Part shown: positions 52,799 through 61,592 of the stretch, piece by piece
How the letters are laid out: each line of letters opens with the position of its first letter
Numbering within the stretch: position 1 is the first letter of the stretch
Assembly: GCF_007197735.1 (NCBI RefSeq)
Contig: NZ_CP041637.1
Coordinates: 3,071,001-3,135,000 of the forward strand
Direction: 5' to 3'
Length of the DNA: 64,000 nt
From: Formosa sediminum
Lineage (GTDB): Bacteria; Bacteroidota; Bacteroidia; Flavobacteriales; Flavobacteriaceae
Notes under the pieces: generated by a model
The model's database searches: none
Told to the model about the DNA's origin: nothing
The model's input: only the letters and a program-made list of their open reading frames with translations
Translations under genes and position numbers: made by a program

Positions 52799-53212
52799 AT
52801 GACAACAAGACACAACAATCTTAAGGCCATTCGTCCTACTTCCTACTTTGGAAAACTCAACGAAAACATGAGTAGTGACGAACGTTTTCAAAACGAAACA
52901 TTACGACCAATTATTAAATTTCAAAAAGATTTATTTGTAGAAGTTTTTAAAAACTACATTAAAAAACACAAAAGCATGTTTTATGACTTAACTATTGCCA
53001 AGAAGGTTATTTACATAGAAAACACCATCCAGAAAGATATTAAATTTAGAAACTCTATTAAAGGTATGATTATTGGCCAATTTACTATTGAAGAATACTT
53101 ATTATATATAGAAAACTCATCTGCACTAAATAAACGCATGATGAATATTGTAAAAAATCAGTTGGTAGACAACATACAAATTTTTGATATTCAGCTTAGT
53201 CAAGTGGTTTAA
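52799..53212 (+). CDS. Conserved flavobacterial protein of unknown function
   Basis: This is a protein of 137 residues from the Met at 52799 (an upstream Met at 52787 is less likely by similarity to remembered homologues starting MTTR). It is soluble, helical and highly charged (TLRPIIKFQKDLFVEVFKNYIKKHKSMFYDLTIAKKVIYIE ... MIIGQFTIEEYLLYIENSSALNKRMMNIVKNQL). Some databases label relatives as glyoxalase, but I see no vicinal-oxygen-chelate metal residues or beta-alpha-beta modules. I therefore leave the function open. Confidence 0.75.
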   Translation: MTTRHNNLKAIRPTSYFGKLNENMSSDERFQNETLRPIIKFQKDLFVEVFKNYIKKHKSMFYDLTIAKKVIYIENTIQKDIKFRNSIKGMIIGQFTIEEYLLYIENSSALNKRMMNIVKNQLVDNIQIFDIQLSQVV

Positions 53213-53224
53213 ATTATAACTTAA

Positions 53225-53893
53225 TTATATGAGCGATTCTCCATTTATATTTGTGGTTAATACATCGCTCATATAATTAAAAAAAGGTCTAACTGCTTTA
53301 AAAGCGGTATTAACGTGTTCAAGAAAGTCTGGTGCAAGCACTTCTTGGTCTGTAAATTTTTTAGAAAAAATAAACTGTTTTTTTCTAATGAGATCAATAT
53401 CTGGGTGATTCTTATCAAACCCTTTTGGTGCCGTTTTAAGTTCCTCGCCTTCTATAGTTCCCCAAACCGATTTAAAATCTGGATTTAAAATAATAGTTCT
53501 TACTTCTTCTGCATCGACTTCAAATTCTTTTCTTATGCGTAGTAAATCTTCTTTGTTAGGATCCCAAAATCCTGTTGCTATAAACGACTCATTATTAGGT
53601 TTAATTTGTAAATAATATCCACCTCTTAATTTAGGTTTTACCCGATGTATAGTCCCTCCGAAATGGGTTTTATATGGTATTTTATTTTTAGAAAATCTCA
53701 CATCTCTATAAATTCTAAACATTTTTACAGCATCTACTTCATCGTGAGTTTTAAGCAAAGTAAACAATTCATTGTACACTGCTTTCATGTCCTGTTCTAC
53801 TGCTTTAAATTCAGTTTTATGATCTTGAAACCATACTCTATCATTATTTTTTTCTAGTGCGTTTAAAAAATCAAGTATGTTTTTTGAAATCAT
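53225..53893 (-). CDS. DUF2461 protein
   Basis: This 222-residue soluble protein has DUF2461 (PF09365) hallmarks: FLNALEKNNDRVWFQDHKTEF at the N-terminus, MFRIYRDVRFSKNKIPYKTHFGG in the middle, and GGYYLQIKPNNESFIATGFWDP. The function of the family is unknown; conserved Arg, Lys and Tyr residues in RDVRFSKNKIPYKTH suggest an active or nucleic-acid-binding site. It converges with the preceding small protein gene. No operon partner. Confidence 0.88.
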   Translation of the reverse strand: MISKNILDFLNALEKNNDRVWFQDHKTEFKAVEQDMKAVYNELFTLLKTHDEVDAVKMFRIYRDVRFSKNKIPYKTHFGGTIHRVKPKLRGGYYLQIKPNNESFIATGFWDPNKEDLLRIRKEFEVDAEEVRTIILNPDFKSVWGTIEGEELKTAPKGFDKNHPDIDLIRKKQFIFSKKFTDQEVLAPDFLEHVNTAFKAVRPFFNYMSDVLTTNINGESLI

Positions 53894-53927
53894 TGTATTT
53901 GGGTTTAGATGGCATAAAGATATAAAA

Positions 53928-53950
53928 AAGCCTCAGAATATCTGAGGCTT
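53928..53950 (-). terminator. Intrinsic terminator of the 53974 gene
   Basis: AAGCCTCAGA / TCTGAGGCTT, a 10-bp stem with a 3-base loop, with T residues next on the minus strand. 23 bases after the stop. Confidence 0.85.
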
Positions 53951-53973
53951 TAAAGTGATATGAAAATTTAATG

Positions 53974-54513
53974 TTACTCTACCAATTGATAGGTTTTAGA
54001 GACGATTTGATTTGATTTTTTATCAAATTTCTGAACAACAAAATTACCCTGTTCATCAAAATAACCAATTCCTGTTTCGCCATTATCTTTCATTACAAAT
54101 TGAGATGTATCTCCTTCAGATTGCTTTACTGTAGTCATATCTGAATTTGCATGATTTAAAATTGAAAATCCATCATCGTTCATTTTAAATTCCATAGTTT
54201 TATCATCTAATTTATAAACCATAGATTTTTTATTGGCAGTAAATGGTGAATTATTAGTAATTTTAATTGTCTCTTGAACTTGTGCTTCTGTATTAGCTCT
54301 ATTCTGATTTAATTTATTTTTATCAGCTTCATCTAATTTGACATCTTGTTCTACACGTCTATTAATTTCAATCGTGTTTTCTTTAATTTCTTTACCATTA
54401 TTTGTTTTTGTAGTAATGGTTTTTGTTTCATCTAAAACATCTTTAGTAACTGTTTGAGCTTGTGTAGATGAATATCCTAAAAGAATGACTAATGCTATAT
54501 ATATAGATTTCAT
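53974..54513 (-). CDS. Secreted hypothetical protein
   Basis: This 179-residue protein has a signal peptide (about 1-19, ending SSTQAQ) and no lipobox. The mature part is charged and Thr/Lys/Asn-rich (KDVLDETKTITTKTNNGKEIKENTIEINRRVEQDVKL), then beta-strand-like repeats (VYKLDDKTMEFKMNDDGFSIL, FVMKDNGETGIGYFDEQGNFVVQKFD). I do not recognise a family. It lies 57 bases downstream of the dps gene in the same direction and may be co-transcribed. Confidence 0.72.
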   Translation of the reverse strand: MKSIYIALVILLGYSSTQAQTVTKDVLDETKTITTKTNNGKEIKENTIEINRRVEQDVKLDEADKNKLNQNRANTEAQVQETIKITNNSPFTANKKSMVYKLDDKTMEFKMNDDGFSILNHANSDMTTVKQSEGDTSQFVMKDNGETGIGYFDEQGNFVVQKFDKKSNQIVSKTYQLVE

Positions 54514-54570
54514 ATGCTTAATTTTTAAGTTTGAATTATCATGTTTTATAATTAAATCTGGTAAAACAAT

Positions 54571-55071
54571 TTATTCAACAATAGCACTGTTTAAATGTTC
54601 TGTAGGTTTTTTAGCCCAAGAATCTAGCATCCAACTTGCTTTTTCTAGCTCTCGAATATACGCTCCAATTAAATCGATGGTTCCTTCATCTGTAGCCTCT
54701 TCAGCTTTACTTACAACCGTTTTCATTTGATTTAAAATCAATTTATGATCGTTTAAGATTTCGTCTACCATTTCTTTATCTGATTGTAATGGTGACACTT
54801 CTGACAGCGCTGAAAGTTCTAAATAATCGGAAAGTTTACTTGTTGGGTGATAACGCAAGGTTAATATACGCTCGGCAATTTCATCAATTTTAGTTCTTGC
54901 ATCTGTATATAACTCTTCAAATTTATTATGTAAATCAAAGAAGTTCTCACCTAAAATATTCCAGTGAAAGTTTCTTAATTTTTGATAATATATATGGTAA
55001 TCTGCTAAAAGTGTATTTAATTCAATAACTACCGGAAGTAGTTTTTCTTCATTTATATTTAAGTAATTCAT
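54571..55071 (-). CDS. dps: Dps-family DNA-binding ferritin-like protein
   Basis: This 166-residue miniferritin has ferroxidase residues in LRNFHWNILGENFFDLHNKFEELYTDARTKIDEIAERIL (His, Asp and Glu at the Dps dimer-interface site, about residues 36-74). The rest is the four-helix bundle. It stores iron using hydrogen peroxide and protects DNA. The short N-terminus has few Lys, so DNA binding may be weak. A secreted protein gene follows 57 bases downstream. Confidence 0.94.
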   Translation of the reverse strand: MNYLNINEEKLLPVVIELNTLLADYHIYYQKLRNFHWNILGENFFDLHNKFEELYTDARTKIDEIAERILTLRYHPTSKLSDYLELSALSEVSPLQSDKEMVDEILNDHKLILNQMKTVVSKAEEATDEGTIDLIGAYIRELEKASWMLDSWAKKPTEHLNSAIVE

Positions 55072-55235
55072 AATATTTGGTTTTTTGGTTAAACTTATTA
55101 TGAAGTTACAATTTACATGTCTATCAGAACGACTTATTAACTGATTTTAACCTACTTATACAATTATTAAGTTAATTTAAGTTAATAATTTAAGCAAAAT
55201 CTTAAAGGATTTAACATTAGTTATTATAAGATTTT

Positions 55236-56036
55236 TTATGTTTGAATACAAGTAATCGATTCAAATTCTACGGCATTTAAAACTAATCCTGAAGCTGGAG
55301 CTATATAATCCATAACTTCAGTACTTTCTGGCTTTAAACTTTCCTTAATATAGTCTAATGTTATTTCGTGTTTACCTAGTTTTATAAGTGCACCCATCAT
55401 TAATCGAATTTGGTTTCTCATAAAACCTTTGCCTTTAACTCGTAACATATATGATTGTTCTGGGAAAAAACTTGCTGTTATTAAGGTGTTTTTAACCAAT
55501 TCGCAAGTATCTATAGTTCTGTTAAAAACACCTGTTTCTGTAGGTTTGTAACAATAGGTTTTAAAATTATGAGCTCCCTCAAAAAGTTTAGCACCCTGTT
55601 TCATTTTATCTATATCTAATGGATCTAAAATCGTCGTCATAAAAGGAGCACAAAATGGATGACATTTTATTCCATGAGCAAATACATACACGTATTCTTT
55701 TTGTTTGGACGCGTTTATAACATTAAAATGTTTGTCGACTTCAGTAATAGATAAGGCTCTTAAATCTTGTGGTAAGTTATAATTAAACAGTTCTAAAAAA
55801 GCAACTTCATCTTCAATTTTATCTTCTAAAAACAGTTCAAAAGCGCCCTGTTGAGCAGACACCATTGCATCTGTTCGTCCTGAACCTAATGTTTTAAAAG
55901 GTTTACCATCCATAATATAACGCATGGTTTTGTCTATCATTAAATGAACCGTTTTAAGTTTAGGTTGCTTTTGCCAACCATGAAATCGATACCCTAAATA
56001 TTGAATTGTAATGAGATAAAAAAAGCGTTTTTTCAA
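55236..56036 (-). CDS. tRNA pseudouridine synthase, TruA-like
   Basis: This 266-residue enzyme has the TruA fold: LITIQYLGYRFHGWQKQP at the N-terminus, the catalytic Asp in LGSGRTDAMVSAQQGAF (about residue 58), and the second half with FMRNQIRLMMGALIKLGKHE. TruA modifies U38-U40 in tRNA anticodon stems. This is a divergent Bacteroidota form, so the exact tRNA position is uncertain. It is a single gene, divergent from a small membrane protein gene. Confidence 0.88.
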   Translation of the reverse strand: MKKRFFYLITIQYLGYRFHGWQKQPKLKTVHLMIDKTMRYIMDGKPFKTLGSGRTDAMVSAQQGAFELFLEDKIEDEVAFLELFNYNLPQDLRALSITEVDKHFNVINASKQKEYVYVFAHGIKCHPFCAPFMTTILDPLDIDKMKQGAKLFEGAHNFKTYCYKPTETGVFNRTIDTCELVKNTLITASFFPEQSYMLRVKGKGFMRNQIRLMMGALIKLGKHEITLDYIKESLKPESTEVMDYIAPASGLVLNAVEFESITCIQT

Positions 56037-56138
56037 CTGAAAGTGTATTTGTTTTTTAAACTAGCAAGTAACTTATTTTAGTAGACTTCACAAAAAAATT
56101 ACTACCTTTTAAACCAAATTAACTAAAAAATTAAAATT

Positions 56139-56552
56139 ATGACCAATGCTAGTAAACCACCTATTTGGTTTTGGGTTGTTACAGGATTTTATTTACTATG
56201 GAATGGTTTAGGTGTCAATCAATATTTAATTCAGGTTAACAATACCGAAGCTTTCCGTTCGCAATATACAGAAGCACAATTACAGGAGATGTTAAATACG
56301 CCAACTTGGGTTATGCGTGCCTATGCTGTAGCTGTGATGGCAGGATTTTTAGCCAGTATTTTATTAATGGCAAGAAGACGTTTTGCATATCCAATAGCAT
56401 TAACTTCATTAGTAGCTGTTATTGCACAAATGAGTTATTTGTTTTTTGAAGTTAAACCGCCTAGTTTAATTATGCCCATTTTAGTTTTAGTATGTTCTGT
56501 AGGCTTAGTGTTCTTTAGTAAATATTCTAAATCGAAAAATTGGATTGCTTAA
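56139..56552 (+). CDS. Small four-helix membrane protein
   Basis: This 137-residue protein has four hydrophobic segments (about 9-27, 63-82, 88-107, 110-128) and a loop with TEAQLQEMLNTPTWVMRAYA. Relatives are sometimes named sugar transporter without support. I see no transporter motif, so the function is unknown. It is a single gene whose 3' end shares a bidirectional terminator with the his operon. Confidence 0.78.
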   Translation: MTNASKPPIWFWVVTGFYLLWNGLGVNQYLIQVNNTEAFRSQYTEAQLQEMLNTPTWVMRAYAVAVMAGFLASILLMARRRFAYPIALTSLVAVIAQMSYLFFEVKPPSLIMPILVLVCSVGLVFFSKYSKSKNWIA

Positions 56553-56569
56553 TTTCCAAAACTAAACAC

Positions 56570-56601
56570 AAAGGAGAATTTAGAACGCTAAATTCTCCTT
56601 T
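56570..56601. terminator. Bidirectional terminator at the end of the his operon
   Basis: A 14-bp perfect stem (AAAGGAGAATTTAG / CTAAATTCTCCTTT) with an AACG loop, 10 bases after the hisIE stop and between converging genes. T tracts are short on both sides. Confidence 0.8.
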
Positions 56602-56610
56602 ACAACATTA

Positions 56611-57210
56611 TTATTTTTCTCTGCCTTTTAAAACTTCAATCACATCTTTTATTTCGAAACCTTTGGCTTGCAGTAAAATTAAATAGTGAAATAATAAATC
56701 GGCGCTTTCGTTTAAGAATAAATTATCGTCGTTGTCTTTAGCTTCAATAACCACTTCTACAGCTTCCTCTCCTACTTTCTGTGCAATTTTATTGATGCCT
56801 TTTTCAAATAATGACGACACATAAGATTTAGATGCGTTCGAATTTAATCGTCTGTCTTTAATAACATCTTCTAAATGCGAAATAAACCCGTAACTTTCTG
56901 CATTTGGTTCTCCCCAACAAGTGTCCGTCCCTTTGTGGCACGTTGGTCCTTTTGGATGTACAGAAACCAATAATGTGTCGTTATCACAATCTAGTTTTAG
57001 ATCTACTAAATTTAAAACATTTCCACTTTCTTCACCTTTAGTCCATAACCTATTTTTTGTTCTGCTAAAAAAAGTAACTTGTTTAGTCGCTTTCGTTTTT
57101 TCAAATGCTTCGGCATTCATATACCCTAACATTAACACTTGTTTTGTAGAAGCATCTTGTACAATTGCAGGTACTAATCCGTCGTTATTTTTATTAAAAT
57201 CTATATTCAT
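56611..57210 (-). CDS. hisIE: Bifunctional phosphoribosyl-AMP cyclohydrolase / phosphoribosyl-ATP pyrophosphatase
   Basis: This 199-residue fusion catalyses steps 2 and 3 of histidine synthesis. The HisI half (1-105) has ATKQVTFFSRTKNRLWTKGEESGN and the zinc Cys/Asp set DLKLDCDNDTLL and GPTCHKGTDTCWGE. The HisE half (110-199) has INKIAQKVGEEAVEVVIEAKDND, the acidic MazG-like helix. It is the last gene of the operon, 26 bases after hisF, and ends at a hairpin terminator. Confidence 0.96.
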   Translation of the reverse strand: MNIDFNKNNDGLVPAIVQDASTKQVLMLGYMNAEAFEKTKATKQVTFFSRTKNRLWTKGEESGNVLNLVDLKLDCDNDTLLVSVHPKGPTCHKGTDTCWGEPNAESYGFISHLEDVIKDRRLNSNASKSYVSSLFEKGINKIAQKVGEEAVEVVIEAKDNDDNLFLNESADLLFHYLILLQAKGFEIKDVIEVLKGREK

Positions 57211-57236
57211 TACTCTATATTTTATATCGTAAAATT

Positions 57237-57992
57237 TTACAATCTTACAGCTATATTATTATTTTTTAGTTCGGCTTTTAATTCTGAAATCGGAATTTCT
57301 CCAAAGTGAAAAACGCTAGCAGCAAGTGCAGCATCTGCCTTTCCGTCTTTAAACGTATCTACAAAATGCTGAATAGTTCCTGCGCCACCGGAAGCAATTA
57401 TTGGTATATTCAACATATCAGACAATTTTGCTAAGGCGTCGTTTGCAAAACCATTTTTAGTACCATCGTGATTCATAGAGGTAAATAAAATTTCGCCAGC
57501 ACCTAGGGTCTCTACTTCCTTTGCCCATTCAAATAAATCGATATCGGTTGGAATACTTCCTCCTGCCAAGTGCACTTTCCATTGTCCGTCTACTTGTTTA
57601 GCATCAATAGCAACTACCACACATTGACTCCCAAATTTATCGGCTAATTCCTTTACTAACGCTGGACGTTTAACAGCAGAAGAATTCACAGACACTTTAT
57701 CTGCACCACATTGTAATAAGGCATCTACATGTTCTACAGACGAGATTCCGCCTCCCACAGTGAAAGGTATATTTACCTGTTCTGCAACATGTAATACCAT
57801 GTCTAGCGTCGTACCACGCCCTTCTAAAGTTGCCGAAATGTCTAAAAACACCAACTCGTCTGCTCCTTTTAGCGCATACTGTTTTGCCAATTCTACAGGG
57901 TCTCCTGCATCGATTAAATCGACAAAATTTACACCTTTTACAGTTCTTCCATTTTTAATATCCAAACACGGGATAATTCGTTTTGTAAGCAT
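57237..57992 (-). CDS. hisF: Imidazole glycerol phosphate synthase, cyclase subunit
   Basis: This 251-residue TIM barrel forms IGP and AICAR from PRFAR using ammonia from HisH. Typical segments are [19 protein letters not shown] (catalytic Asp11-type residue), [67 protein letters not shown] and [14 protein letters not shown]. It is encoded 6 bases after hisA. Confidence 0.97.
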   Translation of the reverse strand: MLTKRIIPCLDIKNGRTVKGVNFVDLIDAGDPVELAKQYALKGADELVFLDISATLEGRGTTLDMVLHVAEQVNIPFTVGGGISSVEHVDALLQCGADKVSVNSSAVKRPALVKELADKFGSQCVVVAIDAKQVDGQWKVHLAGGSIPTDIDLFEWAKEVETLGAGEILFTSMNHDGTKNGFANDALAKLSDMLNIPIIASGGAGTIQHFVDTFKDGKADAALAASVFHFGEIPISELKAELKNNNIAVRL

Positions 57993-57998
57993 ATTAAT

Positions 57999-58727
57999 TT
58001 ATTGAGAGTTAACAACCAGTTGTTCTAAATCCTTCATACTGATTTTATTTTCGTAAATCGCTTTACCTATAATGACTCCTTCGCACCCTAACTCTTTTAG
58101 TTTTGGTAATTCTTCATTACAAGAAATTCCTCCAGAAGCTATTAATTTTATACTTGGATTTTGATTAATTATCTTTTTATATAAGTCGAAAGAAGGACCT
58201 TCTAGCATACCATCTTTAGAAATATCTGTACAAATAACATACTGAATTCCTTTACTCATATATCCTTTTATAAATGGCGTAACTTCTAAACTACTTTCTT
58301 CTAACCACCCACTTATAGCTACTTTTTCATTATTTGCATCTGCGCCTAAAATTATTTTCTGGCTTCCGTATTTTTGTATCCAACTTTCAAACATATCACT
58401 ATCTTTTACAGCAATACTACCACCAGTAATTTGTTTTGCACCAGAGCTAAAAGCAATATGTAAATCTTCGTTAGTTTTTAACCCACCTCCAAAATCGACT
58501 TTTAAATTGGTTTTAGAGGTTATTTGGTCTAAAACTTTATAGTTAATAATGCGACTTGCTTTAGCTCCATCTAAATCTACTAAATGTAAATACTCTACAC
58601 CTGCATCTTCAAAACTCTTTGCTACTTCTAACGGATTTTCGTTATATATTTTCTTGGTATCGTAATCTCCTTTAGTTAAACGAACACATTTGCCGTCTAT
58701 AATATCTATGGCTGGAATAATTCTCAT
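57999..58727 (-). CDS. hisA: ProFAR isomerase
   Basis: This 242-residue TIM barrel isomerises ProFAR to PRFAR. It has [25 protein letters not shown] (catalytic Asp8-type), [63 protein letters not shown] and [13 protein letters not shown]. It lies 19 bases after hisH. It is the sister fold of hisF, next in the operon. Confidence 0.97.
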   Translation of the reverse strand: MRIIPAIDIIDGKCVRLTKGDYDTKKIYNENPLEVAKSFEDAGVEYLHLVDLDGAKASRIINYKVLDQITSKTNLKVDFGGGLKTNEDLHIAFSSGAKQITGGSIAVKDSDMFESWIQKYGSQKIILGADANNEKVAISGWLEESSLEVTPFIKGYMSKGIQYVICTDISKDGMLEGPSFDLYKKIINQNPSIKLIASGGISCNEELPKLKELGCEGVIIGKAIYENKISMKDLEQLVVNSQ

Positions 58728-58746
58728 TAGTTACGTATTAATCGGT

Positions 58747-59406
58747 TTATGATTCTAGATTTAAAAAATTTTCAAGCAATTTAGCACCAGCAATACTACT
58801 TTTTTCTGGATGAAATTGTACACCATAAAAGTTGTTATGTTTTACGGCTGTGGTATAATTTCCGTTATAATTTGTAGTTGCAATAGCTTCTTTGCAATCT
58901 TCTGCATAATAGCTATGCACTAAATACATGTATGAATCTTCAGGAATATCTTTAAATAAATCAGATTTTAAATTAGAAATGGTATTCCATCCCATTTGCG
59001 GGACTTTTACCGTATCTGAAAACCGTTTTACATCCACTTGAAAAATCCCTAATCCTTCGGTTTGCCCCTCTTCTGTACTTTTACACATAAGTTGCATCCC
59101 TAAACAAATTCCTAAAACAGGTTGCTTTAAGGTAGGAATTAATTTATCTAGTTGACTATTTTTAAGCATTTTTAATGCCGAACTTGCTTCGCCCACGCCA
59201 GGAAAAATAACACGGTCTGCATTTTTAATCGTTTCTGGATTGTTAGACAACACGGCATCTATACCTAAACGTTTAAAAGCAAACTGAATACTTTTTATAT
59301 TCCCGGCTCCGTAATCTATGATAACAACAGACGGCCGGTCTACTGCCTTAACAGAAAGGGAAGAACTCTCACTCGACGCCGTTAATTTCTCTTTATTTAA
59401 ACTCAT
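58747..59406 (-). CDS. hisH: Imidazole glycerol phosphate synthase, glutaminase subunit, with N-terminal extension
   Basis: This 219-residue class I glutaminase has nucleophile Cys101 in PVLGICLGMQLM and the His/Glu pair in GVQFHPEKSS. It delivers ammonia to HisF. The core starts at VVIIDYGAGNIKSI (about residue 27). The first 26 residues (Ser-rich, SSESSSLSVK) have no counterpart in typical HisH, which begins right at this strand. No in-frame ATG, GTG or TTG is available closer to the core, so the extension seems real. 12 bases after hisB. Confidence 0.94.
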   Translation of the reverse strand: MSLNKEKLTASSESSSLSVKAVDRPSVVIIDYGAGNIKSIQFAFKRLGIDAVLSNNPETIKNADRVIFPGVGEASSALKMLKNSQLDKLIPTLKQPVLGICLGMQLMCKSTEEGQTEGLGIFQVDVKRFSDTVKVPQMGWNTISNLKSDLFKDIPEDSYMYLVHSYYAEDCKEAIATTNYNGNYTTAVKHNNFYGVQFHPEKSSIAGAKLLENFLNLES

Positions 59407-59418
59407 ATACTTTTTCTT

Positions 59419-60555
59419 TTACAACATCCCTTTGGTTGATGGTAAAATCATTTTTTCTACATCGCGTTTTACGGCCATTTTTATTGCTTTTGCAAAAGCT
59501 TTAAATATCGCTTCAATTTTATGATGCTCGTTTGTGCCTTCGGCTTTAATGTTTAAATTACATTTTGCACCATCGGTAAACGATTTAAAGAAGTGATAAA
59601 ACATTTCTGTTGGCATTTTACCAACCATTTCACGTTTAAAATCGGCTTCCCACACTAACCAATTTCTTCCGCCAAAATCGATACCTGCAGAAGCTAAACA
59701 ATCGTCCATTGGCAAGTAAAACCCGTAACGCTCTATTCCTAATTTATTTCCTAAAACCGTGTTGAATAGCTCTCCTAAAGCAATGGCTGTGTCTTCAATA
59801 GTATGATGCTCGTCTACTTCTAAATCGCCATCTACTTTTATATTTAAATCTAATTGCCCATGGCGTGCAATTTGATCAAGCATATGATCGAAAAATGCAA
59901 TTCCTGTTTCAATATTGCTTTTACCAGTACCGTCTAAATTTAAATCAATTTTAATTTTAGTTTCGTTAGTATTTCTTTCAATACTCCCGGTACGATCTTC
60001 AACTTTTAAATGCTTATAAATGGCTTCCCAATCGTTAGATTCTAAACTAATAAAATCATTTAATGCTTCACGTTTAACGGTAATTTCATCTGTACCAAGA
60101 TTTGTATTATCGTTTATAAAAATTCCTTTTGCCCCTAAGTTTTTTGCCAATTCAATATCAGTTAATCGATCGCCAATAACATATGAGTTTTCTAAATCGT
60201 AAGCTTCAGAAAAATATTTTGTTAATAAACCGGTATTAGGTTTACGTGTAGCTGCATTGTCTTTTGCAAACGTTCTATCTATAAATTGTTCTTTAAATTC
60301 TACACCTTCATTTTTAAAAGCTTCAAGAATAAAATTATGAACTGGCCAAAATGTATCTTCAGGATACACCTCTGTTCCTAACCCATCTTGGTTGGTAATC
60401 ATGACGATTTCGTAATCCAATTCTTTAGCTATTTTACTTAAATATTGAAAAACCTTAGGATAGAATTCTAACTTCTCGAAACTATCGATTTGCTCGTCGG
60501 CAGGTTCTCTAATAATCGTTCCATCACGATCTATAAATAGTACTTTTTGTTTCAT
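59419..60555 (-). CDS. hisB: Bifunctional histidinol-phosphatase / imidazoleglycerol-phosphate dehydratase
   Basis: This 378-residue fusion has a HAD phosphatase domain (about 1-165) with FIDRDGTII and KPNTGLL. The IGP dehydratase domain (about 190-378) has FFDHMLDQIARHG, DEHHTIEDTAIALGE, DFGGRNWLV and AEGTNEHHKIEAIFKAFAKA, whose His and Glu residues bind manganese. It catalyses steps 7 and 9 of the pathway. It overlaps hisC by 4 bases (ATGA). Confidence 0.97.
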   Translation of the reverse strand: MKQKVLFIDRDGTIIREPADEQIDSFEKLEFYPKVFQYLSKIAKELDYEIVMITNQDGLGTEVYPEDTFWPVHNFILEAFKNEGVEFKEQFIDRTFAKDNAATRKPNTGLLTKYFSEAYDLENSYVIGDRLTDIELAKNLGAKGIFINDNTNLGTDEITVKREALNDFISLESNDWEAIYKHLKVEDRTGSIERNTNETKIKIDLNLDGTGKSNIETGIAFFDHMLDQIARHGQLDLNIKVDGDLEVDEHHTIEDTAIALGELFNTVLGNKLGIERYGFYLPMDDCLASAGIDFGGRNWLVWEADFKREMVGKMPTEMFYHFFKSFTDGAKCNLNIKAEGTNEHHKIEAIFKAFAKAIKMAVKRDVEKMILPSTKGML

Positions 60556-61592
60556 TGTAACTTGGTAAGTGCGGTGATTAGCGTTTTATTTTCTGAAGGC
60601 GTTCCAACGGTTAAGCGTAAACAATTTTCGCATAACGGTTGCGTAGTCCGGTTACGTACTACAACACCTTCTTTTATTAATTGATTATAACGTTTAGTGG
60701 CGTCGTCTACTTTTACGAGTACAAAATTAGTATCTGACGGATATATTTTTTCGATATAAGCAATAGATTTTAAATCTGATATTAATTGGCTACGTTCAAT
60801 TAAAATAGAATCAATTTCAGTATCAATTACATCGGTTTGTTTTAATAATTCTACTGCTTTATTTTGCGTTAAAACGTTAATATTATATGGTGGTTTTATG
60901 GTGTTTAACACTTTAATAATCTCTTCTGAAGCATAACAAATACCTAACCGTATTCCTGCCATTCCATAAGCTTTAGATAAGGTTTGTGTGATGACTAAAT
61001 TAGGAAATTCTTCTAAACGATGTAACCAACTGTCTTGTGTAGAAAAATCGATATACGCTTCATCGATAACGACTATCCCTTCAAATTTCTTTAATAAAGT
61101 TTCTACTTCATTATCGCTAAAACTATTCCCTGACGGATTATTGGGTGAGCATAAAAATAATATTTTACTGTTCGCATCGGCCACTTTTAAAATTTGATCA
61201 CTTTCAGGCTGAAAGTCTTCAGACAATAACACCTTTCTGGTTTCTACGGCATTTAAATTTGCCAACACTTCGTACATCCCGTAAGTTGGTGGCAAAATAA
61301 TAATGTTATCTTGATTGGGTTCGCAAAAGGCTCGCACCAATAAATCTAACACTTCGTCGCTACCATTTCCTAATAAAATATTAGATTTTGAAACATTTTT
61401 AATCTCCGATAAAATGTTTTTCACCTCATTTTGTTGCGGATCTGGATACCGATTTACGCCATTATTAAACGGATTTTCGTTTGCGTCTATAAACACCATA
61501 TTACTAGTTTCTTCTTGAAACTCGTCTCTTGCAGAAGAATATGCTTTTAGCGCTTTTATGGAAGGTCTTAAAAGATCTTGTACAGTTGCCAT
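60552..61592 (-). CDS. hisC: Histidinol-phosphate aminotransferase
   Basis: This 346-residue PLP aminotransferase (class II type) has IDANENPFNNGVNRYPDPQ, LLGNGSDEVLDLLVRAF, LCSPNNPSGN, VVIDEAYIDFS and the PLP Lys in TQTLSKAYGMAGIRLG. It makes histidinol phosphate from imidazole acetol phosphate and glutamate. It starts at the last base of the hisD stop (TAATG) and overlaps hisB by 4 bases, showing tight coupling. Confidence 0.97.
   Translation of the reverse strand: MATVQDLLRPSIKALKAYSSARDEFQEETSNMVFIDANENPFNNGVNRYPDPQQNEVKNILSEIKNVSKSNILLGNGSDEVLDLLVRAFCEPNQDNIIILPPTYGMYEVLANLNAVETRKVLLSEDFQPESDQILKVADANSKILFLCSPNNPSGNSFSDNEVETLLKKFEGIVVIDEAYIDFSTQDSWLHRLEEFPNLVITQTLSKAYGMAGIRLGICYASEEIIKVLNTIKPPYNINVLTQNKAVELLKQTDVIDTEIDSILIERSQLISDLKSIAYIEKIYPSDTNFVLVKVDDATKRYNQLIKEGVVVRNRTTQPLCENCLRLTVGTPSENKTLITALTKLQ

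Noticed and set aside
52799-53212. Glyoxalase function for the 137-residue protein
   Set aside because: No metal-binding or beta-alpha-beta-beta-beta module is visible; the label appears to be a propagated annotation.
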